Translations under genes and position numbers: made by a program
Notes under the pieces: generated by a model
Told to the model about the DNA's origin: nothing
The model's input: the letters and a program-made list of their open reading frames with translations, nothing else
Database searches by the model: none
DNA from: Solanum dulcamara
Lineage: Eukaryota; Streptophyta; Magnoliopsida; Solanales; Solanaceae
Direction: 5' to 3'
Assembly (NCBI RefSeq): GCF_947179165.1
Contig: NC_077239.1
Location: 16,048,001 to 16,112,000, forward strand
Length of the DNA stretch: 64,000 nt
Part shown: one piece after another, positions 33,490 through 44,544 of the stretch
Numbering within the stretch: the stretch's first letter is position 1
Layout: each line of letters opens with the position of its first letter

Positions 33490-33890
33490 GGGGAGAGTTT
33501 CTATGAGTTGAAAGATTGACTCACTTCGACCCCGATGTTGACTTTACTAGAGGATCTGATGAGTTTGTTGTGTATTTGGATGCTTCGATAATTGGTCTTA
33601 ATTGTGTGTTAAAAAGAACTATCTGAATCATGAGTTGGAACTAGTGGTGGGTTTGTTTTCTTTGAAGATTTGGAAAAACTATCTCCATGGTGTTCATGTT
33701 AATATATTCACCGACCATAAAAGTTTGCAGTATGTGTTCAAGTAAAAGGATTTGAACCTTCAGCGAATGAGATGACTTCAGATGTTGAAAGACTATAAAA
33801 TAAGTACTTTCTATCATCCGAGAAAGGCAAATATGGTTGCCGATTCTCTTAGTAGACTCTTCATGAATAGTGTTACCCATATTAAGGATT
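33490..33890 (+). pseudogene. Element D RNase H relic
   Basis: 'NHELELVVGLFSLKIWKNYLHGVHV' type sequence at 33627-33702 and '[11 protein letters not shown]' at 33708-33740 match the Gypsy RNase H. 'YHPRKANMVADSLSRL' at 33813-33860 ends the domain. Frameshifts lie near 33530 and 33610. Confidence 0.82.
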
Positions 33891-34149
33891 AGAAGAATAT
33901 TTTATTTTGGGATGTGCATTTACTAGCTCATTTGGGTGTTCTCTTGGTTGATTCTAAGGATGGTGGTGAGGTTGTGCAAAATAGTTCAAATTGTCCCTTG
34001 TGTATGATGTGAAGTAAAATCAAGATAATGATCCGACTTTGGTTTATTTAAGGGAAGCAGTTTCCGAAAAAGCCAATGAGAGAAATGATATGGTTTGGTT
34101 CATTATCAAGGCCGATTATGTGTTCCCAATGTTTATGTCTTGAGGGACA

Positions 34150-35130
34150 TGATATTGTCTAAAGCTCATATTTCCCAATATTCTATTCACCCAAGATGTA
34201 TCATGATTTGAGGGAAATTTATTGGTGGAATGGTATGAAGAAGGATATTGTGGAATTTATGGCTAAGTGTCCTAAGTCTCAACAACTGAAGATTGAACAT
34301 CAAAAATAGAAAGGTTTAGCTCAAGACATTCAGATTCCTAGTTTGAAGCGGGAAGACTTGAATATAGCTTCACTACAAGTTTTCCTTGTACTCATAGGCA
34401 ATATGATTCCATTTGGATTGTTGTGGACCGAATCACTAAGTCGGTATGTATTTTTCCTGTTAAGACTGCTTATTCAACCCAGGATTATGCTAGACATTAC
34501 ATTCAAGAGTTGGTTAAGCTTCACTGGTTTCTATTTTTTATCATATAGGATTGAGGTACTCAATTTACTTCTAAGCATTGGAGATCCTTTCAAAAGGATC
34601 TTCGTACTCAAGTTAAGCTTAGTATAATATTACACCCTTAGACCGATGGTCAAGGCAAATGGACTATTCTGACTTTAGAGGATATGTTGAGGGCTTGTGT
34701 GAATGACTTCAATGGTAATTAGGGTGACCATTTATCATTGATCGAATTTGGCTATAACTACAATTCATTCGAGAATCCAAAAGGCTCCATTTGAGGCATT
34801 GTATGGTTGGAGGTGTAGTCTCATATTGGGTGGTTTAAGGTTCGTGGGGTTACTTTGATAGGACCTGAGATGATTTGTGAAGTTATGTAAAAGCTACACT
34901 TATTATATAAAGGTTGGAGACTTCCCAAAACCGACAAAAGTCCTGTTCGAATGTGAGGAGATGAGATCTTGAGTTTGATGTTGATGATTGGGCTTCCTTA
35001 AAATTCTCACCTATGAATGGTATGATGCATTTTGGAAAGAAAGGGAAGATTAATCCCATTATGTAGGCCTATATCAGTTTTTGAGGCGTTATGGAAAGGT
35101 AGCTTATGAGGTGGATATTCCTTCGGAGTT
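34150..35130 (+). pseudogene. Element D integrase relic
   Basis: The zinc domain is partly readable near 34170-34300 ('CPKSQQ', where the second Cys of C-x2-C is Ser). The core is split over frames: 'DSIWIVVDRITKS' near 34402, a stop-flanked Asp near 34550, 'DGQGKWTILTLEDMLRACV' near 34645-34702, and 'GRCSLI'-like sequence near 34812. The C-terminal 'GKVAYEVDIP' and 'VHPVFYVSLL' sit near 35093-35167. Confidence 0.8.
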
Positions 35131-35420
35131 GGCATCGGTGCATCCGGTGTTTTATGTCTCTTTGCTAAGGAATTATGTTGTTCATCCTACTTCTATTGCC
35201 ATTGGACGTTGTTGGTGTGAAAGATAATTTATCTTATGAAAAGGTTCTTGTTTATATTTTTTATCAATAAGTTCGGAAGTTAAGAAATAATGAAGTTCCA
35301 TCTGTGAAAGTTCTTTTGAGGAACAAACTAGTTGAGGGTGCTACATGGGAGGCCAAAGCTTATATGATGTCTCATTATCCTAATCTTTTTTCCTACATTT
35401 CATCTTGACGTAATTAGTTT
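35130..35420 (+). pseudogene. Element D chromodomain-like tail relic
   Basis: 'NLSYEKVLVYIFYQ' near 35227, 'VRKLRNNEVPSVKVLLRNK' near 35270, then 'VEGATWEAKAYM' and 'YPNLF' up to about 35395 match the tail of F and the chromodomain-bearing clade. Stops are present. Confidence 0.75.
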
Positions 35421-35637
35421 CCTCATGTCAACTCATTCAAATTCATGCTTTTCAGTCATTCTCAAGTTTTTGTATGCATGTATGTTCATGAAATGAGTTT
35501 TACACTCATGTTTTAGCTTGAACTTGATTTCTCCTTGGTTTACGCATATTGATGTATTTTTGCATTCATGTTGGGTTGTTAGACCTCTTTCCATACTTTC
35601 TTCATGCTATCTTGAGTCCGATTTGAGGATGAATGTC
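35420..35637 (+). other. Element D 3' untranslated stretch
   Basis: It lies between the end of the pol relic and the polypurine tract. No reading frame; its sequence is similar in place and length to 61739-61850 of F. Confidence 0.5.
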
Positions 35638-35653
35638 CTTAAGAGAGAGATAA
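35638..35653 (+). promoter_or_regulatory. Element D polypurine tract
   Basis: 'aagagagagataa' directly precedes TGTAAGACC, as in A and F. Confidence 0.75.
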
Positions 35654-36618
35654 TGTAAGACCTGAAAGTTGGATAAAGGGAACAAGGAAAAAGTTATAGA
35701 AAAAATATATTGGTACCAGTTCTCTGAGGACGACCTACGGGGTGTAGGAATTACTAGGGACCGTAAGAAGGTCTCGTAGGAAGGGCACTAAAATAGGAAA
35801 AGTTTCCAAGTATTGGTTTCGAGTTATGGATGGCTTCTACAAACTGTAAAAAGTCCTACTTTCCATAGAAGAGGATCGTAGGAAGGCTTTGAGATTTTGG
35901 AAATTCACTAAGTATGAGGTGACTTGACGAAAGGGTACTACAGACTTTTGAAATATCTATGATTCATAGGGATGTCCCATAGAAGATATTCAGAGACTTG
36001 ATTTTTAGAATTTTGGAAGTTTACTAAATGAGGAGGGTCTACCACATAGGGATGACCCATCGAAGATATTTAGAGACTTGATTTTTGGAATTTTGAAAGT
36101 TCACTGGACGAGGAGGGTCTACTACCCGTAGGACGTTCTACAACCTATAGGACGTTCTACAACCCATAGACTGAAGTCATAGGTCAAAAGTGCTATTTCA
36201 ACGGGTATTGTTTTGGGTGCATGGTTTCAACGGGCGAGTCATACGACCTGTAGAACAACCTACGACCCCTAGGACAAGGGACATAGGAGTTGGTAAAATT
36301 TTGGATATGGATTCTATGAATCCTTCTGACAGCTCACCTAAGGATTTACGACATGTAAGTCCCAGTCGTAGGCCACTTCAAACATTTTAATTAAAGGTTA
36401 TTTAGGAGTTTCCCCACTCGATTAACTTCTAAACTACGTCATTTTGGTCCAATACCCACTCCTTTGACTGTTTTTACCCTAAAAGAATACCATCTTCCTT
36501 CTCATTCACTCAAAGGACTCAAATCCTCTATAATTCTCTCTAAAATCCAGTAAAGAAAGGTAGGGTTTCCAAGTCTCAAGTATTTCAATGGGAAAATTAC
36601 GTAGATTGGCCAACATTA
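35654..36618 (+). repeat. Element D 3' LTR, left part
   Basis: It starts TGTAAGACC and is rich in dyad units around 'CCTACGACCCGTAGG' (35734-36370). It resembles the D 5' LTR in layout and in short blocks, but is strongly diverged from it. It is cut at 36619 by element E. The remaining part was not found with confidence; a short LTR-like stretch at 44478-44544 could belong here. Confidence 0.7.
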
Positions 36619-39354
36619 TGTAATGCCCCATAAGTATTTAATATTTAAAATAACAAGCTTATGTTCGACAAGACGATTTATCATGATGTACGTCAATCTT
36701 TATTGAGATGTTTGGAGAATAATATAAATTTGGTTGTTATACCAAGTAATAACTTTATAATGCCCATTGATATTCTCTGACAGAAGTTAGAGGTTTAGAA
36801 GTTCCTTGTAACAAAAATCTTAAGTGATAGATTTATTGAAAGAAACTTTTTATATGATCTTAGTTATGTATTGACTTGGGAGAGGTATATCCAACAAAAT
36901 ATATGGATTTATGGGACCTATTCATATCAAATTGAAGGCCTATGATTCTAGTTTCCTACGCACAAAGCCTCTCATCAATTTGACATCAGAGTAAAATGTT
37001 ATGACCATTTTAGCCCAATCATATCCGAGAAATTTGAGTCGGGTTTGGACGACATTAAAAGGTGTTTTTTGACTTCAAAAGGGTCACTTTTAAATTTTCT
37101 TAAATAAAAATTGGCCATCATCCATTGAAAATTTCTCCAAGAGCTTGATGTAAGAAAATACCCTTTTCTAGCTTGATTCTTTCCCGGCTCAAGTTTAGAG
37201 AAATGTTCTCCTCATCACAAGCTTCATTCTATGCTATTTCTTATCATTTTTCTTTGTGGTTGAGGAGTTTAGTGTATAATTTGGTTTTTAAGTTATATAC
37301 ATGGTTGATTTACTTTGAGGTAAATTTCTACACCTACTTTACAGAGAGTCTCATGGCTTAAACTTAGAAATAGATTCCTACGACCTCAGCTTTGTTTTAG
37401 TGCATTTTCTTGAAATTGTAGAGTTTATATAGTGTTGGAACCTTGAGGAAGATTCTTGTGCTCAATAAATGGAATCCTTTTGGTTAACATAAGTTTCCTC
37501 CAACCACCTCCCTCTATGTTTTTACATAATTTGTCTTTTTGTCGATTTTTGAGCCATGATGCGGTGTTTGAGTGTTGTGGCTCAAGGCATCCAAGTTGTT
37601 GTGTTGTTTTGAGTTGTTTTGATGTGTATATTGAAGGTATTACGGTTATGGAGGAATGGAATGATGTGTGCATTGTTATATTACCTGGGGAGTTTGCCGC
37701 TCTTGTGAGATATTAAGAGACTCAGGTTGTTGTTATAAGTTGTTGTTTATTTTGAGATTATGATTTAGTTTGTTGAGTTAAAAGTTGGATTGTCATGACT
37801 ACCTTAACTCCTTATTGATTGATTAAGGCTCAGTTTTTCAGCATTGTCGATTCTCGCATTACTTTTGATTTGCCAAGCTTCCTAGAGACATTTTTGGGGA
37901 TTCAATGAAAAGGTATATTAAGACTATTATTTGTCTTATGGCATGATACTGATGGCCTAAGCTTGTCATGGTCTATTTATAGGTGTTATATGACTTGTAG
38001 ACTTACCCTATTGAGTTGGTTACCACCGTATGATTAATGTCTATCATCGATACTCTGCTCCTTGCCTAGTGACCTAGAAATGCATGTTATGATTAGGTTT
38101 TGATCCATTATAATTAATTGTTATTGATGTGATGTTTTATCATCTAGATGCCACCTATGAGCTTGTTTTGGCCTCATTAGACACTAACATTTCACAGTTC
38201 TTAAGCATAGAGATTGATTTGTTTTACCTATCCTACGGGTAGGGTAGACTGAGTCTATGAGCCACGTAGACCAAGCCTACAGGCTGGGTACACTATACCT
38301 ACAGTACGGGTAGGATGTACCTATGGGGTAGCATATTTGTATTGCACCACAGAGCTTCAGATTCACAGTGATTCATGGCATATGTATATTTAGACCATTT
38401 AGTCTAGATTATGATTGGGATCCAGGTAAGGGGGATAATATGGGTATTTAGCAATTGTTTGCGCTCATTAAGACTTATAGGAATTGTGTACTTCTTATAC
38501 TGATCGGTCTAGGTAATTGCTTGTTATATTTTTATATTGCCTTTTTATAGGAAGATAAGTGTTGTACTTATGTTTCGCCCCTGCCCTTTTCATTCAGTAG
38601 TTATACTTCAGTTTTAGCTTTTAGTTGCCTTACATACTCAGTACAATACCTCGTACTAATTCCCTATTGCCTGGGGGCTCTTTTTCATGCATACAGGTCT
38701 TGAGTGATGATTAGACGGGCTTGTGGAGCAGCATATTGGAGCTTCAACAGATTGGTTGACTCCTTTCCTTTTAGAGGTCGCTAAAGTCTTTGAGGTTTGC
38801 CTTTTTGCTATTTATAATTTTTGGGTAGGTTGGGGAACTATCGAACTAATTAGTATATTCGTAGAGGCTTTCAAACTAGTCAGTTGGATTGCATAGCGAT
38901 GATTGTGGCCATTTTGGCCTTGTATATTTGTTAGCTACATCTTGTTATCCAATTGGGCATTGTTGTTATTTTGGTAGGAGTTAGCAGTTTATTGACCTAG
39001 TTTAAATTGTGTATACATGTTTTAGTTATTATATAGAGATCATGGTGGCCTTGATGGCCCGCATAGTATTTATGTTTCTCTAAATATCATGGCTCCCTTG
39101 ATGTCCCAAACAGGAATTATGTACTACCTGATTATTACTTTATATGAAGTATTGGGATAGTTGTTTTATTTCTAGAGTTGTTGACAGAGGCCTTGCCGGC
39201 CAAGGGCTTATTTTTAAGCTGATATATACTTATTTGTTATCTTAACTCTGTGTGTGACTGGCATGCGCCATTAGCAAGTGGTTTGGTAGGGTTGGCTCAG
39301 GCCTCTATTTTGACATTAGGTGCCAGTTGAGCCCATTAAGTTTTGGATGTGACA
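36619..39354 (+). repeat. Element E 5' LTR
   Basis: It runs from TGTAATGCCCCATAAG to ...TTTTGGATGTGACA (2,736 bp). The end is fixed by the primer-binding site four bases on. It contains 'cctacgggtaggg' dyads near 38232 and 38312 and the 'catactcagtacaat' block near 38634, followed by 'gggggctc..catgcatacagg'. Confidence 0.85.
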
Positions 39355-39358
39355 AACT

Positions 39359-39371
39359 TGGTATCAGAGAA
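39359..39371 (+). promoter_or_regulatory. Element E primer-binding site
   Basis: TGGTATCAGAGAA, matching the first eleven bases of the initiator tRNA-Met complement apart from the last position; it lies just after the LTR. Confidence 0.85.
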
Positions 39372-39519
39372 ACATTGTATCCTAGGGAGTCTGCAAGCCA
39401 TATCTCGTAGAGTCTTGTTTATAAACGTGTTATGCACCACATTTTATAAGCAAGAAGCTACTGACATTATTTAGGAATATTGACCTTCTTTTGCTCAAAT
39501 TTCTCTATAGAGATAGGTC

Positions 39520-40300
39520 ATAAGGGATGAGTTCTTTGATTTACGATTGTTATTTTCCTTCTACAAAGGAATTGCTAGTAACTCGTCAGAGAGTAGCTGG
39601 CCAGAAGATAGATGCACCCATACGTGGGGTACCAACAAGGTACAACCTACTAAAAAAGTTCATCTAGAGGAAGTATGGGAGACATCTTCACATCCCTCCT
39701 CAGTACCATCTTCACATTAGGAGGCCCCGAGAACAACATGACTTCCAGAAGTACCTCTAGTTCCTCTGATTCTAGCAGATTGAGAATTTAGGAGTTTTGT
39801 CTATGTGTTTGCTCAATTAATAACCCCTCTACTCCAAACAGTAGAATAAAATATAGACGGTACTTCTAAAGGGATCAAAAGCTCGAGGGTTCGAGAGTTC
39901 TTTCTCTAAATTCCTCCCAATATACAAGGAAAGACTATAGACAGAACCCTCCACACTTTATTGATTAGTTATGCCATATTTTTATAGCCATCTTCTTCAG
40001 TACGCCCTATAAAGAAGAGGTCCACAATTTTCTTCTAGTAAAGGATAAATCCAAGTGGGATAATGTAGTGCTAATGGTGGCCAAAGTTATACTTATGCAT
40101 TGACGAGATGGCATAATTCAATCTTCCCCAGATTTTGTGAAAGTTTTCAATTGTACCAGAATCATTGTGATGACCTTTTTTTCTATTTCTACCCCACCGT
40201 ATAGCTTTAAAGACTAGCTCCTACATTTTTTTTTCTAGCTCTAAAAGGTACCTTTTATAGACCAGTGGGTGACTCTCTTATTGCCAAAAGTGTTTGTTGA
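39520..40300 (+). pseudogene. Element E gag relic
   Basis: Fragments such as 'LVTRQRVAGQKIDAPIRG' (about 39570-39624) and a run near 39780-39830 fit gag by position between the primer-binding site and the protease. Many stops and frameshifts occur, and I found no CCHC knuckle. The gag call rests mostly on order. Confidence 0.55.
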
Positions 40301-40640
40301 GGTTGTACAATAGAGATTATTGGTTGTTAGACCTATATAAACTGATAGAGCTAAAGATGCTGGACTTCAACATAATTATGGGTATGGATTAGCTGGCATC
40401 TTGTTATGTCAATGTTGACTGACAAGCAAATATTGTTAGATTCCACTTTTCATTAGAGTTAGTTCTAGAGTAAAAGTGTAGTACAATAACACCAAAGGAT
40501 ACATTTATTTCTTATATTCAGGAGAGGGAATTGATTTCTAAAGGCTGCATTTATCATATTGTTAGGGTTCAAGATGATGAACTTCAACTATCGACCTTAT
40601 AATTTATTTTGGTGGTTAATGAATTACAAGACGCCTTTTT
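40300..40640 (+). pseudogene. Element E protease relic
   Basis: 'MGMDWLASCYVNVD' near 40380-40420 matches the F segment 'LGMDWLYVCYASID'. 'ELISKGCIYHIVRVQDDE' near 40527-40582 matches the F segment 'LISKGCFYHIV' and is open across the site where F has a stop (58727). Confidence 0.75.
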
Positions 40641-41470
40641 GGATGATCTCCCTACTATTCCCTAGAACGAAAGATTAATTTTTCTATCAGTGCATTACTA
40701 GATGTACAATTAAAATCAATTCCCCCAAATAGAATGGCACCAATAGAATCAAAGAAATCGAAGGAGCAACTAAAAGACTTGTTAGATAAGTTCTTCATTA
40801 GACCAAGTGCATCACAGTATGGTGCACCACTAATGTTTATGTGGAAGAAATATGGTTCATTATGCATGTGTATAGATTATCGATAGTCAAATAAGGTGAC
40901 TATAAAGAACAAATACCTGCTGTCAATGATTGATGATATGTTTGACCATCTACAAGGTGCCCGATGTTTCTAAAAGATTGATTTACATTTAGGGTACCAT
41001 CATATGCGGGTTCGGTAGAGAAAAGATAACCTCCAAGACAAGATATGGTCGTTTTGAGTTTCTTATGATGTCTTTCAGATTAACAAATTCCCCAGCAATA
41101 TTTATGGACCTTATATACAACATACGTAGGCAATTCTTAGACTTGTTTGTGATTGTATTTATTGATGATATTCTCGTATATTCATGATAAGAGTTAGAGA
41201 GAAAATCTCCAAGCATTGCTTTTGGTACTTCAAAGTTAAAATTGAATGCTAAGCCCTCAAAATATGAGTTCTTGTTGCATTATGTGGTCTTTTTTTCCAT
41301 GTTGTATCATCTACAGTTATATAGATTGACATACAAAAGATTGAGGTCATGAAGACTTGGCCTAAAGCCACAACCCTATCAGAAGTTCATAGTTTTTTTT
41401 TGGTTTACCAAGTCATTATAGGAGGTTCAGAGAGGGATTCTATTCACTTTGAGCACCTTTGACAAAGCTA
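40640..41470 (+). pseudogene. Element E reverse transcriptase relic
   Basis: Motifs are spread over several frames. '[25 protein letters not shown]' covers about 41042-41116, and the catalytic box is intact as '[13 protein letters not shown]' near 41146-41186. The frame is broken near 40670, 40885, 40972 and elsewhere, so no functional enzyme is possible. Confidence 0.83.
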
Positions 41471-41499
41471 ATTTAAAAAGCAACTAAGTTTGTGTAGAT

Positions 41500-41960
41500 C
41501 ACAAACTATGAATAGAGCTTTAAAGAGTTGAAAGATAGATTGACTTCAGCCTTAGTTTTGAACTTGCCAGATGGTCGAGAGGGTTATGTCGTGTCCTGTG
41601 ATACTTTAGGCATTGAGTTGGGTGGTGTTTTAATGCAATATGGTAAGAAAATTGTTTATACTTCTAAATATCTAAAGAAACACGAGAAAAACCACCCGAC
41701 CCATTATTTATAGTTGGACGCAATTTTTTATGCCTTGAAGATTTAGAGGAATTACTTATATGGCATGCATATTGACGTCTACACAGATCCTAAAAGCCTT
41801 CAGTACATTTCATACAAAAATTATTAAATCTACGACAGTGCCAATGGATGGAAATGTTGAAAGGTTATGACGTGGAAATCTTATACCATACAGAGAAGGA
41901 AAATATGGTAACGGATTCCCTAAGTCATAATTCAATGGGAAGATTATCCTATTTTGGAGT
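41500..41960 (+). pseudogene. Element E RNase H relic
   Basis: The open stretch 41528-41713 includes 'SCDTLGIELGGVLMQ' (the family has CDAS, so the second and following residues changed; the Asp is kept) and 'YTSKYLKKHEKNHPTHYL'. It continues with stops through 'GMHIDVYTD' near 41765 and 'NMVTDSLS' near 41902. Confidence 0.82.
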
Positions 41961-42171
41961 GGAGAAGTGGTAGATAGCCTGATAGCCTCATCAGCTAGCT
42001 AATTTGATGGTAAAGTTATTCAATTCTGACGATGGAGTAAGAATTTAGGACTTAGCCATATAATATCTGATTATGGAGGTAAAGGCACGAAAACACAAGG
42101 ACCTAATCTTTGATTGTCTATTTCAGATGTTGTAGGTCTTTAACCATTGATTATGTGTTCTGAATGAATTT

Positions 42172-42895
42172 CAAGTACCCAGCCAAGCCATCATTGCGAT
42201 CGCGGACAAAGGACTCACAATTACAATGCCCATATTGAGTGACCTCTGTGATTGCGGAGGATTCATCACAATAGCAATAGCGATGAAGAAAATCACTACC
42301 ACTAGCAAGGTGCTGCAACAACATTTTTGGCAAAGTCTAAAACCTTCGACGGGGTACTCAAAATTCATTCGTAATCGCGTTCACATGAATAAGATATGCC
42401 ACCCCACCAAATTCAATATTTTGGAATCAATGGTACATTCAAATTTCCCATATGAGGTCATTTGAAAAAAAATGGGTCCCACACCCAGTGTCATTTTAAG
42501 CAAAATTCCACAACGAGCCTCGAGATTACACTGGAAGTGAATGAAGGGTCATTCTAGACCAAAGTCAACATTTTAAAACTGAATGCATTGAAAAAATTTT
42601 CATCAGAGTGTGTTTTCAAAGAATGTTGATCAAAGTCAACCTTAGGCCAAATTTCAAAGGCCAAAGCACCAAATAGCCCAAACTCGTACCGATTGTCTCT
42701 CTACTTATGCCAACTTTGCTACCAGTATAATTTGGACTTTTAGGGCTGATGGAATCGTCATAATTTCGTTCTAAAGGTTATTTTCTTAAAGTAATGACTG
42801 AAATCAACTTTTCAAGTTAAAAAAGCTCCAAAATAAGAAAACAGGCCCAAAATCCAAAACAAATGACCAGTCGACCGAACAGTCAGTGCCACCAT
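42172..42895 (-). repeat. Minus-strand LTR fragment of the G/H family
   Basis: Read on the minus strand it matches LTR G between about 44630 and 45480 ('ggcactgac', 'ttattttggagct', 'gggacccat', 'aatttg..ggggt.gc'). It contains 'gcgatcgcgg'-type motifs near 42199. Both LTR ends are missing: it starts about 95 bases inside the LTR and is fused to E on the left and to the coding relic on the right. Confidence 0.65.
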
Positions 42896-42902
42896 GTCAG
42901 AA

Positions 42903-43228
42903 CTAAATTGGGACTTCTACATGAATGCTCTAAATGATGAAATTAATGCATTAATTCAAAAATTGGACTAGAGGAACATTACAATGAGTTATGTAAGGCT
43001 GAAAAAGTATTTGTAAACCAACTTGAGAACATAAAATTAGATGGCCAACTACTTTTTGTTTTTGATGTTGTCATTGATTAGAAGAGTATATGTGGGGATG
43101 TAAATAAGAGTATATTTCATGAGTTAGAACGTAATGGACTTCATCCTGATCATTTTTCTACATTGTTCTTAGATAGAGAGATATTGATCAAGCTATCTGA
43201 GCCTATGAAAGAATGCCTGGAAAAATAA
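42903..43228 (+). pseudogene. Unidentified coding relic
   Basis: It is open from about 42903 (reading 'NWDFYMNALNDEINALIQKL') to a stop at 42969. One frame on, it is open from about 42960 to 43228 with a single internal TAG: 'LCKAEKVFVNQLENIKLDG', 'QLLFVFDVVID', stop, 'KSICGDVNKSIFHELERNGL', 'DREILIKLSEPMKECLEK', stop. The composition looks like a soluble, partly helical protein, and codon usage is unlike random LTR sequence. I do not recognise the family. It may be a piece of a host gene or of a mobile element's accessory gene. It sits between two LTR fragments. Confidence 0.5.
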
Positions 43229-43329
43229 TATGTTTATATTCTTGAATTTTTTTCTCTAAAATAAGAGAATTACATTTCTCATTTAAGGGAAAAGAAGTGC
43301 AAAATGCAAAATTTATTCCTTGGTTCCTT

Positions 43330-44340
43330 CATCTTTTCTCATGACCTGATTCTTTAAGTCATAATAGCACGTACTAGTATTCACTAGTAGGTGAGCCAGC
43401 ACGTAACCTGAAACAAAAGGTAATGGTTTTAAGGGTAGAAACTAAACAAGAGTAAGAAGTTTAAATCTATACAAGGTAGATAGGCGGAAACAAGAAAAAA
43501 TATATATACAAAATGATCACTCCCAGAAATGGAAAGTCACAATTACAGAGTCGGCTAAATAAAAGAGTACAAGTCCCAAAAGTTGACCCCAAATACAAGA
43601 CTTGTCTCAAAGACAAAAGGCTAGTCAAATATATATAGATGGATATTGGAACAGTACCAAACACCAAGTGCTCATCCCCATCTCTATATCACGATGTTGT
43701 AAGGTCGAATCAACACTGACCACTGGTGCTCGGACTTGCATCATGAAATAGATGCAGAGTGTTGTATGAGTACCAAAGAAACTGGTACCCAATAGGCATC
43801 ATATACCAACAAAAATTGAAAAATAAAAGCAATATTAAAAGAACGAAGAGAAAAAAATAAAATTCAGGAATAAAAATCTAAAGTAAAGTAATGTAATGCA
43901 CATGAGTGCAAATAGATCCTAACTGAAGTAATCTACAAGCTAACTACATATAACTGGACCTATATAAGCAAATGAAGGTGCACTCATGCTCAAGTTTAAA
44001 TAAAAATTGGGATGAACCCCCACAAGCCTGACGGGTACACAAAAGAGCTATAACTACCAAGATCCAAAGACCAAAGAATGGAAAACTAGATCCTCAAAAC
44101 GAACAAGTAGAATCTGACAGTACTAGGTCCGACCTATTACCTGATTCTCACAAGAAGAATCAAAGTAACCATCCATAAGTATCAATGTAATTGAGGCGAT
44201 ACCTCCAACCGAATTCTCTTTATAAGCATCCGAGTGATCGAGGTTGGACTTCTAATCCGATGCTCTTTGAAAGTATCAATATTGTCAAGGTCTGAGTTCA
44301 AATTTAGATGCTCAGCAAAAGTGCTAATATAGCTGTTGAA
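43330..44340 (-). repeat. Probable minus-strand LTR remnant
   Basis: Some phrases match the distal part of solo LTR H in the same orientation: 'ggtacccaataggcatcata' (43785) against 'ggtacccagtaggaatcata' (7438), with similar distances to a TA-rich tract (43499; 7217). There are no clear ends and no coding potential. Confidence 0.45.
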
Positions 44341-44477
44341 AATGCCTTTAATGGTCTGTAGTCATAAATCTTTGTGGAGCACCATCTAAATCTAGAGAAT
44401 CAATAAAACCATCTTAGTTAAACCCAAAAACAATCTTGAATTACATAACGAAACTCAGTGTTGCCATCGAAACTCGC

Positions 44478-44544
44478 AAAGTCATCAAAATCAAATTTTC
44501 TTTTTCAATTTAACAATTAAGGATCCTCAAGGTATGTGAGAATT
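44478..44544 (+). repeat. Short LTR-like stretch resembling D 5' LTR
   Basis: 'ttttcaatttaacaattaag' followed by 'gatc..c.aggtatgtga' resembles 21338-21370 of the D 5' LTR. It may be the continuation of the D 3' LTR that was cut at 36619, or an unrelated copy. Confidence 0.35.

Larger units (their letters stand above)
36619..42165 (+). mobile_element. Element E: Ty3/Gypsy, 3'-truncated
   Basis: It has a 5' LTR, primer-binding site, gag, protease, RT and RNase H in order. The homology stops near 42165, about where the integrase should begin, and switches to a minus-strand LTR fragment. No E 3' LTR is seen in the window. Confidence 0.85.
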
